The notes beneath the pieces are model-generated. The model did no database searches and was not told where the DNA came from. It saw only the letters and a program-made list of their open reading frames with translations. Of a stretch of DNA of 64,000 bases, positions 24,726 to 33,086 are shown in pieces (positions within the stretch are counted from its first letter, which is position 1; every line of letters begins with the position of its first letter). The translations under genes and the position numbers were made by a program. The DNA is from Crossiella sp. SN42. GTDB lineage: Bacteria > Actinomycetota > Actinomycetes > Mycobacteriales > Pseudonocardiaceae. The DNA lies in the NCBI RefSeq assembly GCF_023897065.1, contig NZ_JAMHIV010000002.1, positions 248,001 to 312,000 on the forward strand. The letters run 5' to 3'.

Positions 24726-26294
24726 ATGGGTCAGGTGGGCCGGCGCGGGTTCCTGCGCGGGGTGGGCGCGGCCGCGGTGGCGGCGCCGCTGGCCGGCGCG
24801 GGCACGGCGAGCGCGGACATCGACGTGGACGTGCGGCTGGATCTTGGGCTGCCCCGGCTGCCGGGCCTGCCGCGCTGGCTGGTGGGCGACCACCACGTGC
24901 ACACCCAGTACTCCAACGACGCGATGTACACCATCGACCAGGTGGTGGCCGGGGCGCAGCGGCACGGCGCGGAGTGGCTGGTGTTCTCCGACCACGGCCA
25001 CGTCGCGCACGAGGCGCACTCGGTGGAGCCGGCGCACGCCGACATCGTGGCCGCCCGGCGCAGGCATCCGCACCTGCTGCTGTGGCAGGGCCTGGAGTGG
25101 AACATGCCGGCGGCCGAGCACGCCACGGTGTTCCTGCCGCCGAGCCGGGACGAGGCCGCGCTGCTGCGCGAGTTCGAGCGCACCTTCGACTCCCGGCTGA
25201 CCGGCACGGGCGCGAGCACTCCGGCGAACGAGGCCAAGGCGCTGGAGGCGCTGCGCTGGCTGGCCAGGCGCGGCGGGCTGGTGGTGGTGAACCACCCGTC
25301 CCGCAACGGGCGGATCGCCCCGGCGGAGCTGCGCAACTGGCACGACGCCGCGCCCGGTGTGGTGATCGGCATGGAGGGCGCGCCCGGCGCGCAGGGCGAC
25401 GGCTACCCCAAGCCGGACGGCAGCGGCGGCCACCGCGGCGGCTACGGCAACTCCCCCGGCGGTGACTCCTGGCCCGGTTTCCCGGCCGAGGCCTACCGGA
25501 CCTTCGGCGGCTTCGACTGGATGACCGCGACCCTGGGCGGCATGTGGGACGCGCTGCTGGCCGAGGGCCGGAACTGGTGGGTGACCAGCAACTCCGACAG
25601 CCACTTCAACTTCCGCGACACCATCGTCCGCCAGCCGGAGGCCCCCGACCTCTACGACCGGGCGGGCAAGCACCTGGACCCGCTGCCCGGCGGCCCGGTG
25701 CAGACCCAGCCGCCGTACTGCGACTTCTACCCCGGCGAGTTCAGCCGCACCGTGGTCGGCGCCACCGACCGCGGCTACCGGGGAGTGATGGACGGCCTGC
25801 GCGCCGGGCGCAGCTTCGTCAGCCACGGCGGGCTGGTGCAGCGCCTGGAGACGCACGTCTTCGCCGAGGACCGGCTGTCCTGGCCGGTGGGCCTCGGCGG
25901 GCGGCTGCGGGTCCGGCGGGGCACGGACGTCACGGTGGTGGTGCTGGCCCAGCTGGCCGCCCGGCCGCACTCCGGCGGCGAGCTGCCCCGGCTGGCCAGG
26001 CTGGATCTGGTGCACGGCGCGGTCACCGGCCCCGCGACGGACCGGCAGGGCTTCCGGGCAGCCGAGGTCGCGGTGGCCCGCTCGTACGAGCCGAGGTTCC
26101 GGGCCGGGCGGACGGTCGGGTTCCGGCACACCTTCCGGAACGTGCGGGAGTCGTTCTACGTGCGGGCGCGCGGCACGGACGGGCGGCGGCACGCGCCGGG
26201 CGGGATCGAGCCGATCGCGGACGTGCGCGGCGCGGCCGACCCGTGGCAGGACCTGTGGTGCTACGCGAACCCGGTGTTCGTGGACGTGCGCTGA
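24726..26294 (+). CDS. Tat-exported PHP-domain metallo-hydrolase
   Basis: A 522-residue protein starting with a twin-arginine signal ('GRRGFLRGVGAAAVAAPLAGAG', cleavage probably after 'ASA' near residue 30). The mature part has PHP motifs: 'GDHHVHTQYSND', 'VFSDHGHVAHEAHSVE', 'LWQGLEWNMP', 'VVNHPSRNG' and 'SNSDSHFNF'. These bind two or three metals and usually hydrolyse phosphoesters. The ~150 C-terminal residues match no family I recognise. GGGAGGTC lies 5–6 nt before the ATG. Because it is folded before export, metal loading would occur in the cytoplasm. Confidence 0.85.
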   Translation: MGQVGRRGFLRGVGAAAVAAPLAGAGTASADIDVDVRLDLGLPRLPGLPRWLVGDHHVHTQYSNDAMYTIDQVVAGAQRHGAEWLVFSDHGHVAHEAHSVEPAHADIVAARRRHPHLLLWQGLEWNMPAAEHATVFLPPSRDEAALLREFERTFDSRLTGTGASTPANEAKALEALRWLARRGGLVVVNHPSRNGRIAPAELRNWHDAAPGVVIGMEGAPGAQGDGYPKPDGSGGHRGGYGNSPGGDSWPGFPAEAYRTFGGFDWMTATLGGMWDALLAEGRNWWVTSNSDSHFNFRDTIVRQPEAPDLYDRAGKHLDPLPGGPVQTQPPYCDFYPGEFSRTVVGATDRGYRGVMDGLRAGRSFVSHGGLVQRLETHVFAEDRLSWPVGLGGRLRVRRGTDVTVVVLAQLAARPHSGGELPRLARLDLVHGAVTGPATDRQGFRAAEVAVARSYEPRFRAGRTVGFRHTFRNVRESFYVRARGTDGRRHAPGGIEPIADVRGAADPWQDLWCYANPVFVDVR

Positions 26295-26301
26295 GCTCGC
26301 T

Positions 26302-27525
26302 TCAGTCGCAGCGCGCGGCCACGGCGTCGATGAACCGGGCGCGGCGGGCCGAACCCATGTGCGAGGTGCCTGCCCTGACCTCGGGCGAGTCCGGGTCCAG
26401 GTACGGGGTGCGCGGCACCGCGCCGAGCAGCACCACGACCAGCCCGCGGGCCGGGTCGACGTGCAGCCACTGCCCGTAGCTGCCCAGCGCCTGGTACGCG
26501 CCATCGGCCTTGAGCCACCACAGGTAGCCGTACCCCGCGTACTCCGCCATCGGCGGGCTGGACGCGCCGCGCACGCCGCTGAAGTCGAAGGCGAAGGCGG
26601 GCGCCCGGGGGCTGGTGGCCTGCACGACCCAGCCTTCCGGGACGACCCGGCTGCCGTCGGCCGCGACGCCGTCGTTGAGCATGAGCAGGCCCCAGCGCGC
26701 GTAGTCGCGCAGGCTTGCGCCGCAGCAGCTGCCGACCACCTCCTGGCCGTCGTCGCCGTCCAGCATGAAGAAGCCGTGCTGCTCCATGCCCATCGGCCGC
26801 CACACCTTCGCCGAGCAGTACTCCGCCACCGTCTTCCCGGTGACCTTGGTGAGGATCAGGCCGAGCAGGAAGGTGTCGCCGGTGTTGTAGTAGAAGGAGG
26901 TGCCGGGCTCGGCCGCGCGTGGCCGCGTCTTGAGGTACTCCTGGATGGCGCCGACCCTGCGCGCGCCGATCACCTTGATGTAGTGCTCGGCGACATCGCT
27001 GTGCAGGTCGTCGGTGTTCTCCGTCCACTCGATCCCCGAGGACATGGTCAGCAGGTGCTCGATGGTCACCTGCTCGTAGGCCGTGCCCGCGAAGTCCGGC
27101 AGGTGATCGGTGACCAGGTCGGCGCGGGAGAGCAGCCCGTCGTGCTCCGCGGCCGCGATGAGGATCGAGGTCAGCGATTTCACCATCGACGAGGACTGCC
27201 AGCGGCCTGAGGGCGTCAGTCCCTTCGCGTACCGCTCCAGCCTGATCGCGCCGTCCTGGACGACGAGCAGACCGCTGAGGTGCTCGTCCCGCATCAGCGA
27301 CTCGACGTCGCCGCGTTCGCCGTAGGCCTCGAAGGCGACCTCGGTGATCGGTTCCCCGACCGGCAGTGGCGATGCCGTCGGGGCCTTCTCGATCGTCCGG
27401 GTCGCGAAGATCCGGTCCCAGTTCGCGAAGCCCTCGGCCTGGATGTTGGGGGACCACAGCAGGAAGTCACCGGCCAGCAGCCGGGCCAGGAACCGCTCGT
27501 CGGTCTCCGGATTCGTCGCGCTCAT
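26302..27525 (-). CDS. Serine hydrolase of the beta-lactamase/class C esterase family
   Basis: A 407-residue protein with the SxxK motif in 'WQSSSMVKSLTS', a tyrosine motif in 'SFYYNTGDTF' and 'GYGYLWWLKADGAYQALGSYGQWLHVDPARGLVVVLL' near the third active-site motif. No signal peptide is seen, so it is more likely a cytoplasmic esterase or amidase than a resistance enzyme. The ATG at 27525 has GGAGG at about 4 nt. It starts inside the upstream alpha/beta hydrolase gene (59 nt overlap), so the pair is co-transcribed. Confidence 0.87.
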   Translation of the reverse strand: MSATNPETDERFLARLLAGDFLLWSPNIQAEGFANWDRIFATRTIEKAPTASPLPVGEPITEVAFEAYGERGDVESLMRDEHLSGLLVVQDGAIRLERYAKGLTPSGRWQSSSMVKSLTSILIAAAEHDGLLSRADLVTDHLPDFAGTAYEQVTIEHLLTMSSGIEWTENTDDLHSDVAEHYIKVIGARRVGAIQEYLKTRPRAAEPGTSFYYNTGDTFLLGLILTKVTGKTVAEYCSAKVWRPMGMEQHGFFMLDGDDGQEVVGSCCGASLRDYARWGLLMLNDGVAADGSRVVPEGWVVQATSPRAPAFAFDFSGVRGASSPPMAEYAGYGYLWWLKADGAYQALGSYGQWLHVDPARGLVVVLLGAVPRTPYLDPDSPEVRAGTSHMGSARRARFIDAVAARCD

Positions 27526-28198
27526 GGGCCCTCCACTCGGTGATGACGGCGGCGATGACCTCGGCCAGCGCCACCGGTTGGTCCCTGGCCACGAGGTGTC
27601 CGGCACCGCGGACCCGGGTCACCGCGGCGTGCGGGACCAAGCGCCGCAACCGCTCGGCGTCCTCGTCGGTCACGGGCGACCCCCGGTCGCCGCGCACGAG
27701 CAGGACGGGCAGGTCGAGCTCCGCGGTGACCTGCCGCAGCCGGGGCCCCTGGGCCAGGACGTCCTCGACGATCTCGGCGTGGGTTTCAGGCAGGCCGGCC
27801 GCGGCGAGGAAACGGCGGACCCCGTGCGGCTCGGGATCGGGCACGACGTCCACCAGCACGAGTCCCGCCACTCGCGCCCGCACCCCCGGATCGGCCAGGG
27901 CCGCGATGGCCGCGAGCCCGCCCAGCGACGCGCCGACGACCACACATCCGGGCGGCTCGGCACGCAGCATGGCGACGACGTCCGCCGCGCAGTGGGCCAG
28001 CGTCCGCAGCGGGCCGCCACTGTCGCCGTGACCCCGCTGGTCGAAGGCCACACACCGGAACCCCGCCCCGGCCAGGACCTTGATCACCGGCTGCCACACG
28101 CGGCGACGTTCCCCACCGGCGTGCAGCAGCAGGACGGTCGGCCCGGCACCGGTCTCCTCCCCGCGCAGGACCACGTCCGGACGAACCAGGGAGATCAT
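27467..28198 (-). CDS. Alpha/beta-fold hydrolase
   Basis: 243 residues. It has the oxyanion-hole region 'VLLLHAGGERR', 'VAFDQRGHGDSGGP', the nucleophile elbow 'VVGASLGGLAA' (Ser), an acid near 'LLVRGDRGSPVTDEDAE' and the histidine in 'RGAGHLVARDQP'. Substrate unknown. AAGGA lies 8 nt before the ATG. Transcription starts in the operator region shared with the divergent TetR gene. Confidence 0.88.
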   Translation of the reverse strand: MISLVRPDVVLRGEETGAGPTVLLLHAGGERRRVWQPVIKVLAGAGFRCVAFDQRGHGDSGGPLRTLAHCAADVVAMLRAEPPGCVVVGASLGGLAAIAALADPGVRARVAGLVLVDVVPDPEPHGVRRFLAAAGLPETHAEIVEDVLAQGPRLRQVTAELDLPVLLVRGDRGSPVTDEDAERLRRLVPHAAVTRVRGAGHLVARDQPVALAEVIAAVITEWRAHERDESGDRRAVPGPAAGR

Positions 28199-28213
28199 GG
28201 CGGCGACCGTCCT

Positions 28214-28233
28214 TACCTTGTGGCGTCAAGGTA
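28214..28233. promoter_or_regulatory. Palindromic operator 1 between hydrolase and TetR genes
   Basis: TACCTTGTGGCGTCAAGGTA: perfect 7 bp arms around 6 nt, 16 bp upstream of the hydrolase start. Confidence 0.8.
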
Positions 28234-28248
28234 GGACCGTAGGAGCGC

Positions 28249-28268
28249 TGCCTTGAGCTGTCAAGGTA
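28249..28268. promoter_or_regulatory. Palindromic operator 2, overlapping the TetR promoter
   Basis: TGCCTTGAGCTGTCAAGGTA shares the CCTTG-N6-CAAGG core with operator 1, 35 bp away. It touches the -10-like TAAGGT (28267–28272), 6 nt before the TetR GTG, so binding would block both divergent promoters. Confidence 0.78.
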
Positions 28269-28278
28269 AGGTCGTGGG

Positions 28279-28881
28279 GTGACACGTTCGCGGGTGCGCC
28301 GCTCTCCCGAGGAGGCGCGGCGGCTGATCCTGGACGCGGCCGAGAAGCTGCTGGCCGAGGGCGGGGTGGCCGCGATCCAGGTCAGGGCCATCGCCGCCGC
28401 GGTCGGCATGACCGACGCGGGGGTCAGCCACCACTTCGGCACCCGGGACCGCCTGTTGGAAGCGCTGCTGCGGCACGGCGGCCGGAAGATCCGGGCCGGG
28501 GTGGCCGAGGTGCTGGACTCCTGGCTCGGCCGTGGCGCCGAACTTGGTGAGCTGGTCGACGCCTTGGCGGTGCTCTACCGCCGGGGCTACGGCGAACTGG
28601 CCGTGGCGCTGCACGCCGCGGGCTGGCGGGACGAGCGAGCGGGGATGCTCGACCCGGTCGTCGACGCGCTGCACGCGCTGCGCCCCGACGCCGCTGACGT
28701 GCCGGTCGAGGACACCCGGCTCGCCGTCGCCGCGCTGCACCAGGCCCTGGCCACCGAGCCCCTGTACGGCCCGGCCTTCCGCCGCAGCGCCGGGCTCACC
28801 GGACGGGCGGCCAGCAGCCCTGAACCACAGCTCCGCTGGTGGACCAGCCACCTCAGCCGAGCTCTGGGTCTCCGGGTCTAG
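28279..28881 (+). CDS. TetR/AcrR family repressor of the divergent hydrolase operon
   Basis: 200 residues with an N-terminal helix-turn-helix ('ARRLILDAAEKLLAEGGVAAI', 'IAAAVGMTDAGVSHHFGTRDRLLEALLRHG'). The ligand domain ends 'WWTSHLSRALGLRV'. The GTG start is set by TAAGGT 6 nt upstream. Two matching palindromes in the 80 bp divergent intergenic region are its likely operators. Its TAG stop overlaps the TAG of the opposing sensor kinase gene at the palindrome CTAG. Confidence 0.92.
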   Translation: MTRSRVRRSPEEARRLILDAAEKLLAEGGVAAIQVRAIAAAVGMTDAGVSHHFGTRDRLLEALLRHGGRKIRAGVAEVLDSWLGRGAELGELVDALAVLYRRGYGELAVALHAAGWRDERAGMLDPVVDALHALRPDAADVPVEDTRLAVAALHQALATEPLYGPAFRRSAGLTGRAASSPEPQLRWWTSHLSRALGLRV

Positions 28882-29945
28882 GGGGCGATCGGGAGGGTCA
28901 CCGTGACGTCCAGGCCGCCGCCGGGCACCGGTTCCGCGCTGACCTCTCCCCCGTGCGCGCCGACCACCGATCGCACGATGGACAGGCCAAGCCCGGCCCC
29001 GCGGTGGGCGGTGCGGTCGGTGCCGCCGCGGCGGAACGGCTCGAACAGCTCGGCCACCCGTTCCACCGAGATCTGGCCGCCGGAGGAGACCACGCGCAGG
29101 GTGGCGCGCTTGGCGTCGGCCTCGGTGCGCACGGTGATCCAGCCGCCGTCCACGTTGTGCCGCACCGCGTTCTCCAGCAGGTTCCCGGCCAGGCGTTCCA
29201 GCAGCACCGGGTCGCCGACGGCTTGCACGGCCGGGGTGTGGAACTCGGTGCGCAGGCCGCGTTCCTCCGCGGCGGCGCGGGCCGCGGACCAGGCGCTGCG
29301 GACCAGGGCGGACAGGTCGACGGACTCGCGGGCGGACAGGCCGACGGCGTCGGTGCGGGCGAGCAGCAGCAGGGCCTCGACCAGGTGTTCGGCGCGCTGG
29401 GTTGCGGTGCGCACCACGCCTGCCATCCGGCGCAGCTCGGCGGCGTCGGCGTCCGGGTCGGCCAGGGTGACGTCGAGCTCGGTGCGCACCACGGCCAGCG
29501 GGGTGCGCAGCTCGTGGCTGGCATTGGCCACGAACCGGCGCTGGGACTCGAAGGCGGCCTGCAGCCGGTCCAGCATGGCGTCGAAGGTGTCGGCCAGCTC
29601 GGCCACCTCGTCCCGTGGCCCGCGCAGTGCGATCCGCTCGTCCAGGGACTCCACGGACAGCCGGTGCGCGGTGTGGGTGACCTCGTGCAGCGGCCGCAGC
29701 ACCCGGCCGGTCAGCGTCCAGGCCAGGATCGCGGTGGCCAGCACCATGCAGACGAAGGCGATCGCGCCGGAGTTGAGCACCACCTCGCGCGCGTTCTCCT
29801 TGAGGATCTGGTGCACCTGGGAGGGCGGCAGCTCCTGGCCGAGCACCTTGATCCTGGTGTCCGGCGGGAACACCGGGTACTGGTCGACCACACCGCCGAC
29901 CAGCATCCAGCCGAGCCAGAGCAGCAGCAGGCTGACCGCCGCCAC
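28878..29945 (-). CDS. Two-component sensor histidine kinase
   Basis: At least 355 residues: membrane segment 1 at the N-terminus, an extracytoplasmic loop, segment 2 (~57–80), HAMP, 'RRFVANASHELRTPLAVVRTELD' with the phospho-histidine at 144, 'NLLENAVRHN' (N box) and 'GAGLGLSIVRSVVGAHGG'. GTG 29945 is the first standard start, but the frame stays open upstream to overlap the regulator stop. An ATT at 30039–30041, with GGAG 7 nt before it, would add a basic 'RRRRGPGLRVRLTLL' segment before segment 1. The true start may therefore be non-canonical. The signal is unknown. Confidence 0.88.
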   Translation of the reverse strand: MAAVSLLLLWLGWMLVGGVVDQYPVFPPDTRIKVLGQELPPSQVHQILKENAREVVLNSGAIAFVCMVLATAILAWTLTGRVLRPLHEVTHTAHRLSVESLDERIALRGPRDEVAELADTFDAMLDRLQAAFESQRRFVANASHELRTPLAVVRTELDVTLADPDADAAELRRMAGVVRTATQRAEHLVEALLLLARTDAVGLSARESVDLSALVRSAWSAARAAAEERGLRTEFHTPAVQAVGDPVLLERLAGNLLENAVRHNVDGGWITVRTEADAKRATLRVVSSGGQISVERVAELFEPFRRGGTDRTAHRGAGLGLSIVRSVVGAHGGEVSAEPVPGGGLDVTVTLPIAP

Positions 29946-30033
29946 CAGGCCGGTCGCCAGCAGGGTCAGCCGTACCCGCAGGCCGGGTCCGCGGCGACGC
30001 CGCAGGGCACCGGGGTCGGCGGTCAGCGGGTGC

Positions 30034-30720
30034 TCAGGAATCAGCGGGCTCCGCTCCGGCGTTGACCGGCACCCGGTAGCCGGAGCCGACCACGGTCTCG
30101 ATGATGCCCGGCTCGCCGAGCTTCTTGCGCAGGGTCATCACGGTGACCCGCACGGTGGTGGTGAACGGGTCGGCGTTCTCGTCCCACACCCGTTCCAGCA
30201 GCTCCTCGCTGCTCACCACGGCGCCGCCGGCGGCCAGCAGCACCTCCAGCACGCCGAACTCCTTGCGGGTCAGCTCCACCGGCTGACCGGCCCGCAGCAC
30301 GCTGCGCCGGGCCGGGTTGAGCACCACGTCGGCCACGGTGAGCACCGGCGGCATGGCCGGGGTGGCCCGCCTGCCCAGCGCCCGCACCCTGGCCACCAGC
30401 TCGGGGAAGGCGAACGGCTTGGCCAGGTAGTCATCGGCGCCCAGCGACAGCCCGGAGACCCGGTCCTGCACGGTGCCGCTGGCGGTCAGCATGATCACCC
30501 GGGTGAGCGCGCCGGAGTCCACGATCTGCCTGCACAGCTCGTCACCGGACATGCCGGGCAGGTCCCGGTCCAGCACCACCACGTCGTACCGGGTCACCGA
30601 GGACTTCTCGTGCCCCGACTCGCCGTCGTAGGCCACGTCGACGGCCATACCTTCCCGTCGCAGCCCCCTGGCGATCGCGTCGGCCAGTGGCTGTTCGTCC
30701 TCCACAATCAGGATCCGCAC
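30034..30720 (-). CDS. OmpR/PhoB-type response regulator
   Basis: 228 residues. The receiver has 'VRILIVEDEQPLADAI', the phospho-aspartate in 'VVVLDRDLPGMSGDE', 'MLTASG' and 'YLAKPFAFPEL'. The C-terminal winged helix has 'LTRKEFGVLEVLLAAGGAVVSSEELLERVWDENADPFTTTVRVTVMTLRKKLG'. Partner of the kinase gene immediately downstream. The GTG at 30720 has no strong ribosome site. Confidence 0.93.
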   Translation of the reverse strand: MRILIVEDEQPLADAIARGLRREGMAVDVAYDGESGHEKSSVTRYDVVVLDRDLPGMSGDELCRQIVDSGALTRVIMLTASGTVQDRVSGLSLGADDYLAKPFAFPELVARVRALGRRATPAMPPVLTVADVVLNPARRSVLRAGQPVELTRKEFGVLEVLLAAGGAVVSSEELLERVWDENADPFTTTVRVTVMTLRKKLGEPGIIETVVGSGYRVPVNAGAEPADS

Positions 30721-30806
30721 GTCACCACGATGCCACGCCGCGCGCAGGGCCGTGGACGCGCGGGGCTGTCGAGACCCTGTCGATGAGCTGAGCGTTCGCT
30801 GAGCAC

Positions 30807-30847
30807 GCCACCGGCCCGCCCCCATCGTGGGAGGGCGGGCCGGTGGC
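30807..30847 (-). terminator. Strong hairpin after dxs
   Basis: Arms GCCACCGGCCCGCCC (30807–30821) and GGGCGGGCCGGTGGC (30833–30847) are fully complementary. No T tract. It lies just downstream of the dxs stop on the minus strand. Confidence 0.7.
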
Positions 30848-30863
30848 GGCGGTGCGGCGACTC

Positions 30864-32837
30864 TCAGCTCTGCGGGCGCTTGCGCGACCGGCTGGCCGGA
30901 GTCTTGTCCACAGTGGACTCCTTGGCGGCGGGCGCCTCGGTCTCCTCGGCGTCCTCGCCGAGGTACTCCGCGGTCCACTCGGTCACCCGGCGGGCCACGT
31001 CCTGGGCGGTGAGTCCCAGTTCGGCCAGCACCTCGGCGCGCGAGGCGTGGTCCAGGAAGCGCTGCGGGATGGCCAGGTCGCGCAGCGGGACGTCCAGGTT
31101 GGCATCGCGCAGCGCGGCCGACATCGCCCAGCCGAAGCCGCCGTGGCGGCCCGCGTCCTCGACGGTGACCACGAGGCGGTGCTCGGCGGCCATGCCGACC
31201 AGCTCGGTGGGAACGGGAACAACCCACCGCGGGTCCACCACGGTCACGCCGACACCCTGGTCGGAGAGCCGCTGCGCCGCCTCCAGGGCCAGCTGCGCGA
31301 AGCAGCCGACCGCGACCAGCAGCACGTCCTTGCCCTCGCCCTCGGCCGGGCGGCGCAGCACGTCGACCACGCCGATGCGCTCCAGCGCGGGGATCTCCTC
31401 GATCACCGCGCCCTTGCCGTAGCGGATCGCGGACGGGCCGTCGTCGATGGCCACCGACTCGCGCAGCTCCTCGCGCAGGGTGTTGGCATCGCGCGGCACC
31501 GCGACCCGCATGCCCGGCACGATGCCGAGGATGGACAGGTCCCACATGCCGTTGTGGCTGGCGCCGTCGTCACCGGTGACGCCGGAGCGGTCCAGCACGA
31601 TGGACACCGGCTGCTTGTGCAGCGCGACCTCCATCAGCAGCTGGTCGAAGGCCCGGTTGAGGAAGGTCGAGTAGACCGCGAACACCGGCTTCATGCCGCC
31701 CATGGCCAGGCCGGCCGCGGCGGTCATCGCGTGCTGCTCGGCGATGCCCACGTCCAGGCAGCGGCCGGGGTACGCCTCGGAGAACTTGGCCAGACCGGTC
31801 GGGCCGAGCATCGCGGCGGTGATGGTCACCACGTCCTCGCGCTCCGCGCCGATCTTGACGATCTCGTCGGCGAAGACGCCGGTCCAGTCGGCGGCCTTCT
31901 TCTTGGTGGCCTTGCCGGTGACCGGGTCGATCACGCCGATGGCGTGCATGACGTCGGCCACGTGGTTCTCCGCGGGGGCGTAGCCGCGGCCCTTCTGGGT
32001 GACCGCGTGCACGATGACCGGGCCGCCGAAGGCCTTGGCCCGCTCCAGCGCGGCCTCGAAGGCCTGCTGGTCGTGCCCGTCCACCGGCCCGAAGTACTTC
32101 AGGCCCAGGTCCTCGAACATCACCTGCGGGCTCAGCGCGTCCTTGATGCCGCGCTTGGCCGCGTGCAGGGCCGCGTAGAGCGGCTTGCCGACGACCGGGG
32201 TGCTCTGCAGGGTCCGCTTGCCGCTTTCCAGCGCGCGCTCGTACCCGGGCCGCAGCCGCAGGGAGGCGAGGTGGTCGGCCAGGCCGCCGATGGTCGGCGA
32301 GTAGGACCGGCCGTTGTCGTTGACCACGATGACCAGCGGCCGGGACTTGTCGCCTGCGATGTTGTTGAGCGCTTCCCAGCACATACCGCCGGTGAGCGCG
32401 CCGTCACCGACCACGGCGACCACGTGCCGCCGCTTGCCGGAGAGCTTGAACGCGGTGGCCAGGCCGTCGGCGTAGGACAGCGCGGTCGAGGCGTGGCTGG
32501 ACTCGACGAGGTCATGCTCGCTCTCGCTCCGGCTCGGGTAGCCGGAGAGCCCGCCGCGCTGACGCAGCTTGTCGAAGCCGTCGAGGCGGCCGGTGACCAT
32601 CTTGTGCACGTAGGACTGGTGGCCGGTGTCGAACAGCACGGCGTCGTGCGGGGAGTCGAAGACCCGGTGGATCGCGAGGGTGATCTCGACCACGCCCAGG
32701 TTGGGACCGAGGTGCCCGCCGGTGCGGGAGACCTTGTCCACCAGGAACGCACGGATCTCCGCCGCCAGCAGCGCCAGCTCCTCCTGGCTCATGCGTTTCA
32801 GATCCGCCGGGCTACGCACGGATTCGAGTAGTTGCAC
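30864..32837 (-). CDS. dxs: 1-deoxy-D-xylulose-5-phosphate synthase
   Basis: Thiamine diphosphate enzyme joining pyruvate and glyceraldehyde 3-phosphate, first step of the MEP isoprenoid pathway. 657 residues with '[18 protein letters not shown]', '[12 protein letters not shown]', the TPP motif '[18 protein letters not shown]', '[14 protein letters not shown]', '[15 protein letters not shown]' and '[19 protein letters not shown]'. It ends in a Lys/Ala/Thr-rich tail. The GTG start has AGGGG about 8–10 nt upstream. Counterpart of Rv2682c. Confidence 0.96.
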   Translation of the reverse strand: MQLLESVRSPADLKRMSQEELALLAAEIRAFLVDKVSRTGGHLGPNLGVVEITLAIHRVFDSPHDAVLFDTGHQSYVHKMVTGRLDGFDKLRQRGGLSGYPSRSESEHDLVESSHASTALSYADGLATAFKLSGKRRHVVAVVGDGALTGGMCWEALNNIAGDKSRPLVIVVNDNGRSYSPTIGGLADHLASLRLRPGYERALESGKRTLQSTPVVGKPLYAALHAAKRGIKDALSPQVMFEDLGLKYFGPVDGHDQQAFEAALERAKAFGGPVIVHAVTQKGRGYAPAENHVADVMHAIGVIDPVTGKATKKKAADWTGVFADEIVKIGAEREDVVTITAAMLGPTGLAKFSEAYPGRCLDVGIAEQHAMTAAAGLAMGGMKPVFAVYSTFLNRAFDQLLMEVALHKQPVSIVLDRSGVTGDDGASHNGMWDLSILGIVPGMRVAVPRDANTLREELRESVAIDDGPSAIRYGKGAVIEEIPALERIGVVDVLRRPAEGEGKDVLLVAVGCFAQLALEAAQRLSDQGVGVTVVDPRWVVPVPTELVGMAAEHRLVVTVEDAGRHGGFGWAMSAALRDANLDVPLRDLAIPQRFLDHASRAEVLAELGLTAQDVARRVTEWTAEYLGEDAEETEAPAAKESTVDKTPASRSRKRPQS

Positions 32838-33019
32838 CTAACACCCCTCGTTACGCTGTAGCTCGCCTGTCATCCCGCTCCACAACGGGAAACGCCGCCG
32901 GGGTCGGCGGCTGTCGGCCAGTCTACGGAGACCGGCGGAGTGGTCACTCCCGGAAAGGCCGCCGGGGGCACTCCTGCCGGGTCCTAAAACTTCCGGCCCC
33001 TGCTTCAGACCCATGCCGA

Positions 33020-33050
33020 ACGTCCACCCGCCACTCGAACGGGTGGACGT
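33020..33050 (-). terminator. Hairpin downstream of dnaE
   Basis: Arms ACGTCCACCCG (33020–33030) and CGGGTGGACGT (33040–33050) pair perfectly around 9 nt, 37 bp after the dnaE stop. The rest of the 32838–33086 gap shows no gene. Confidence 0.65.
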
Positions 33051-33086
33051 CGTCCAGGCTACTGGTCTTGTCTGGGGAACTTCCGG

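Noticed and set aside
28903-30786. A 627-residue + strand frame opposite the two-component genes
   Set aside because: Ser/Arg-rich shadow translation; the minus strand encodes complete kinase and regulator domains.
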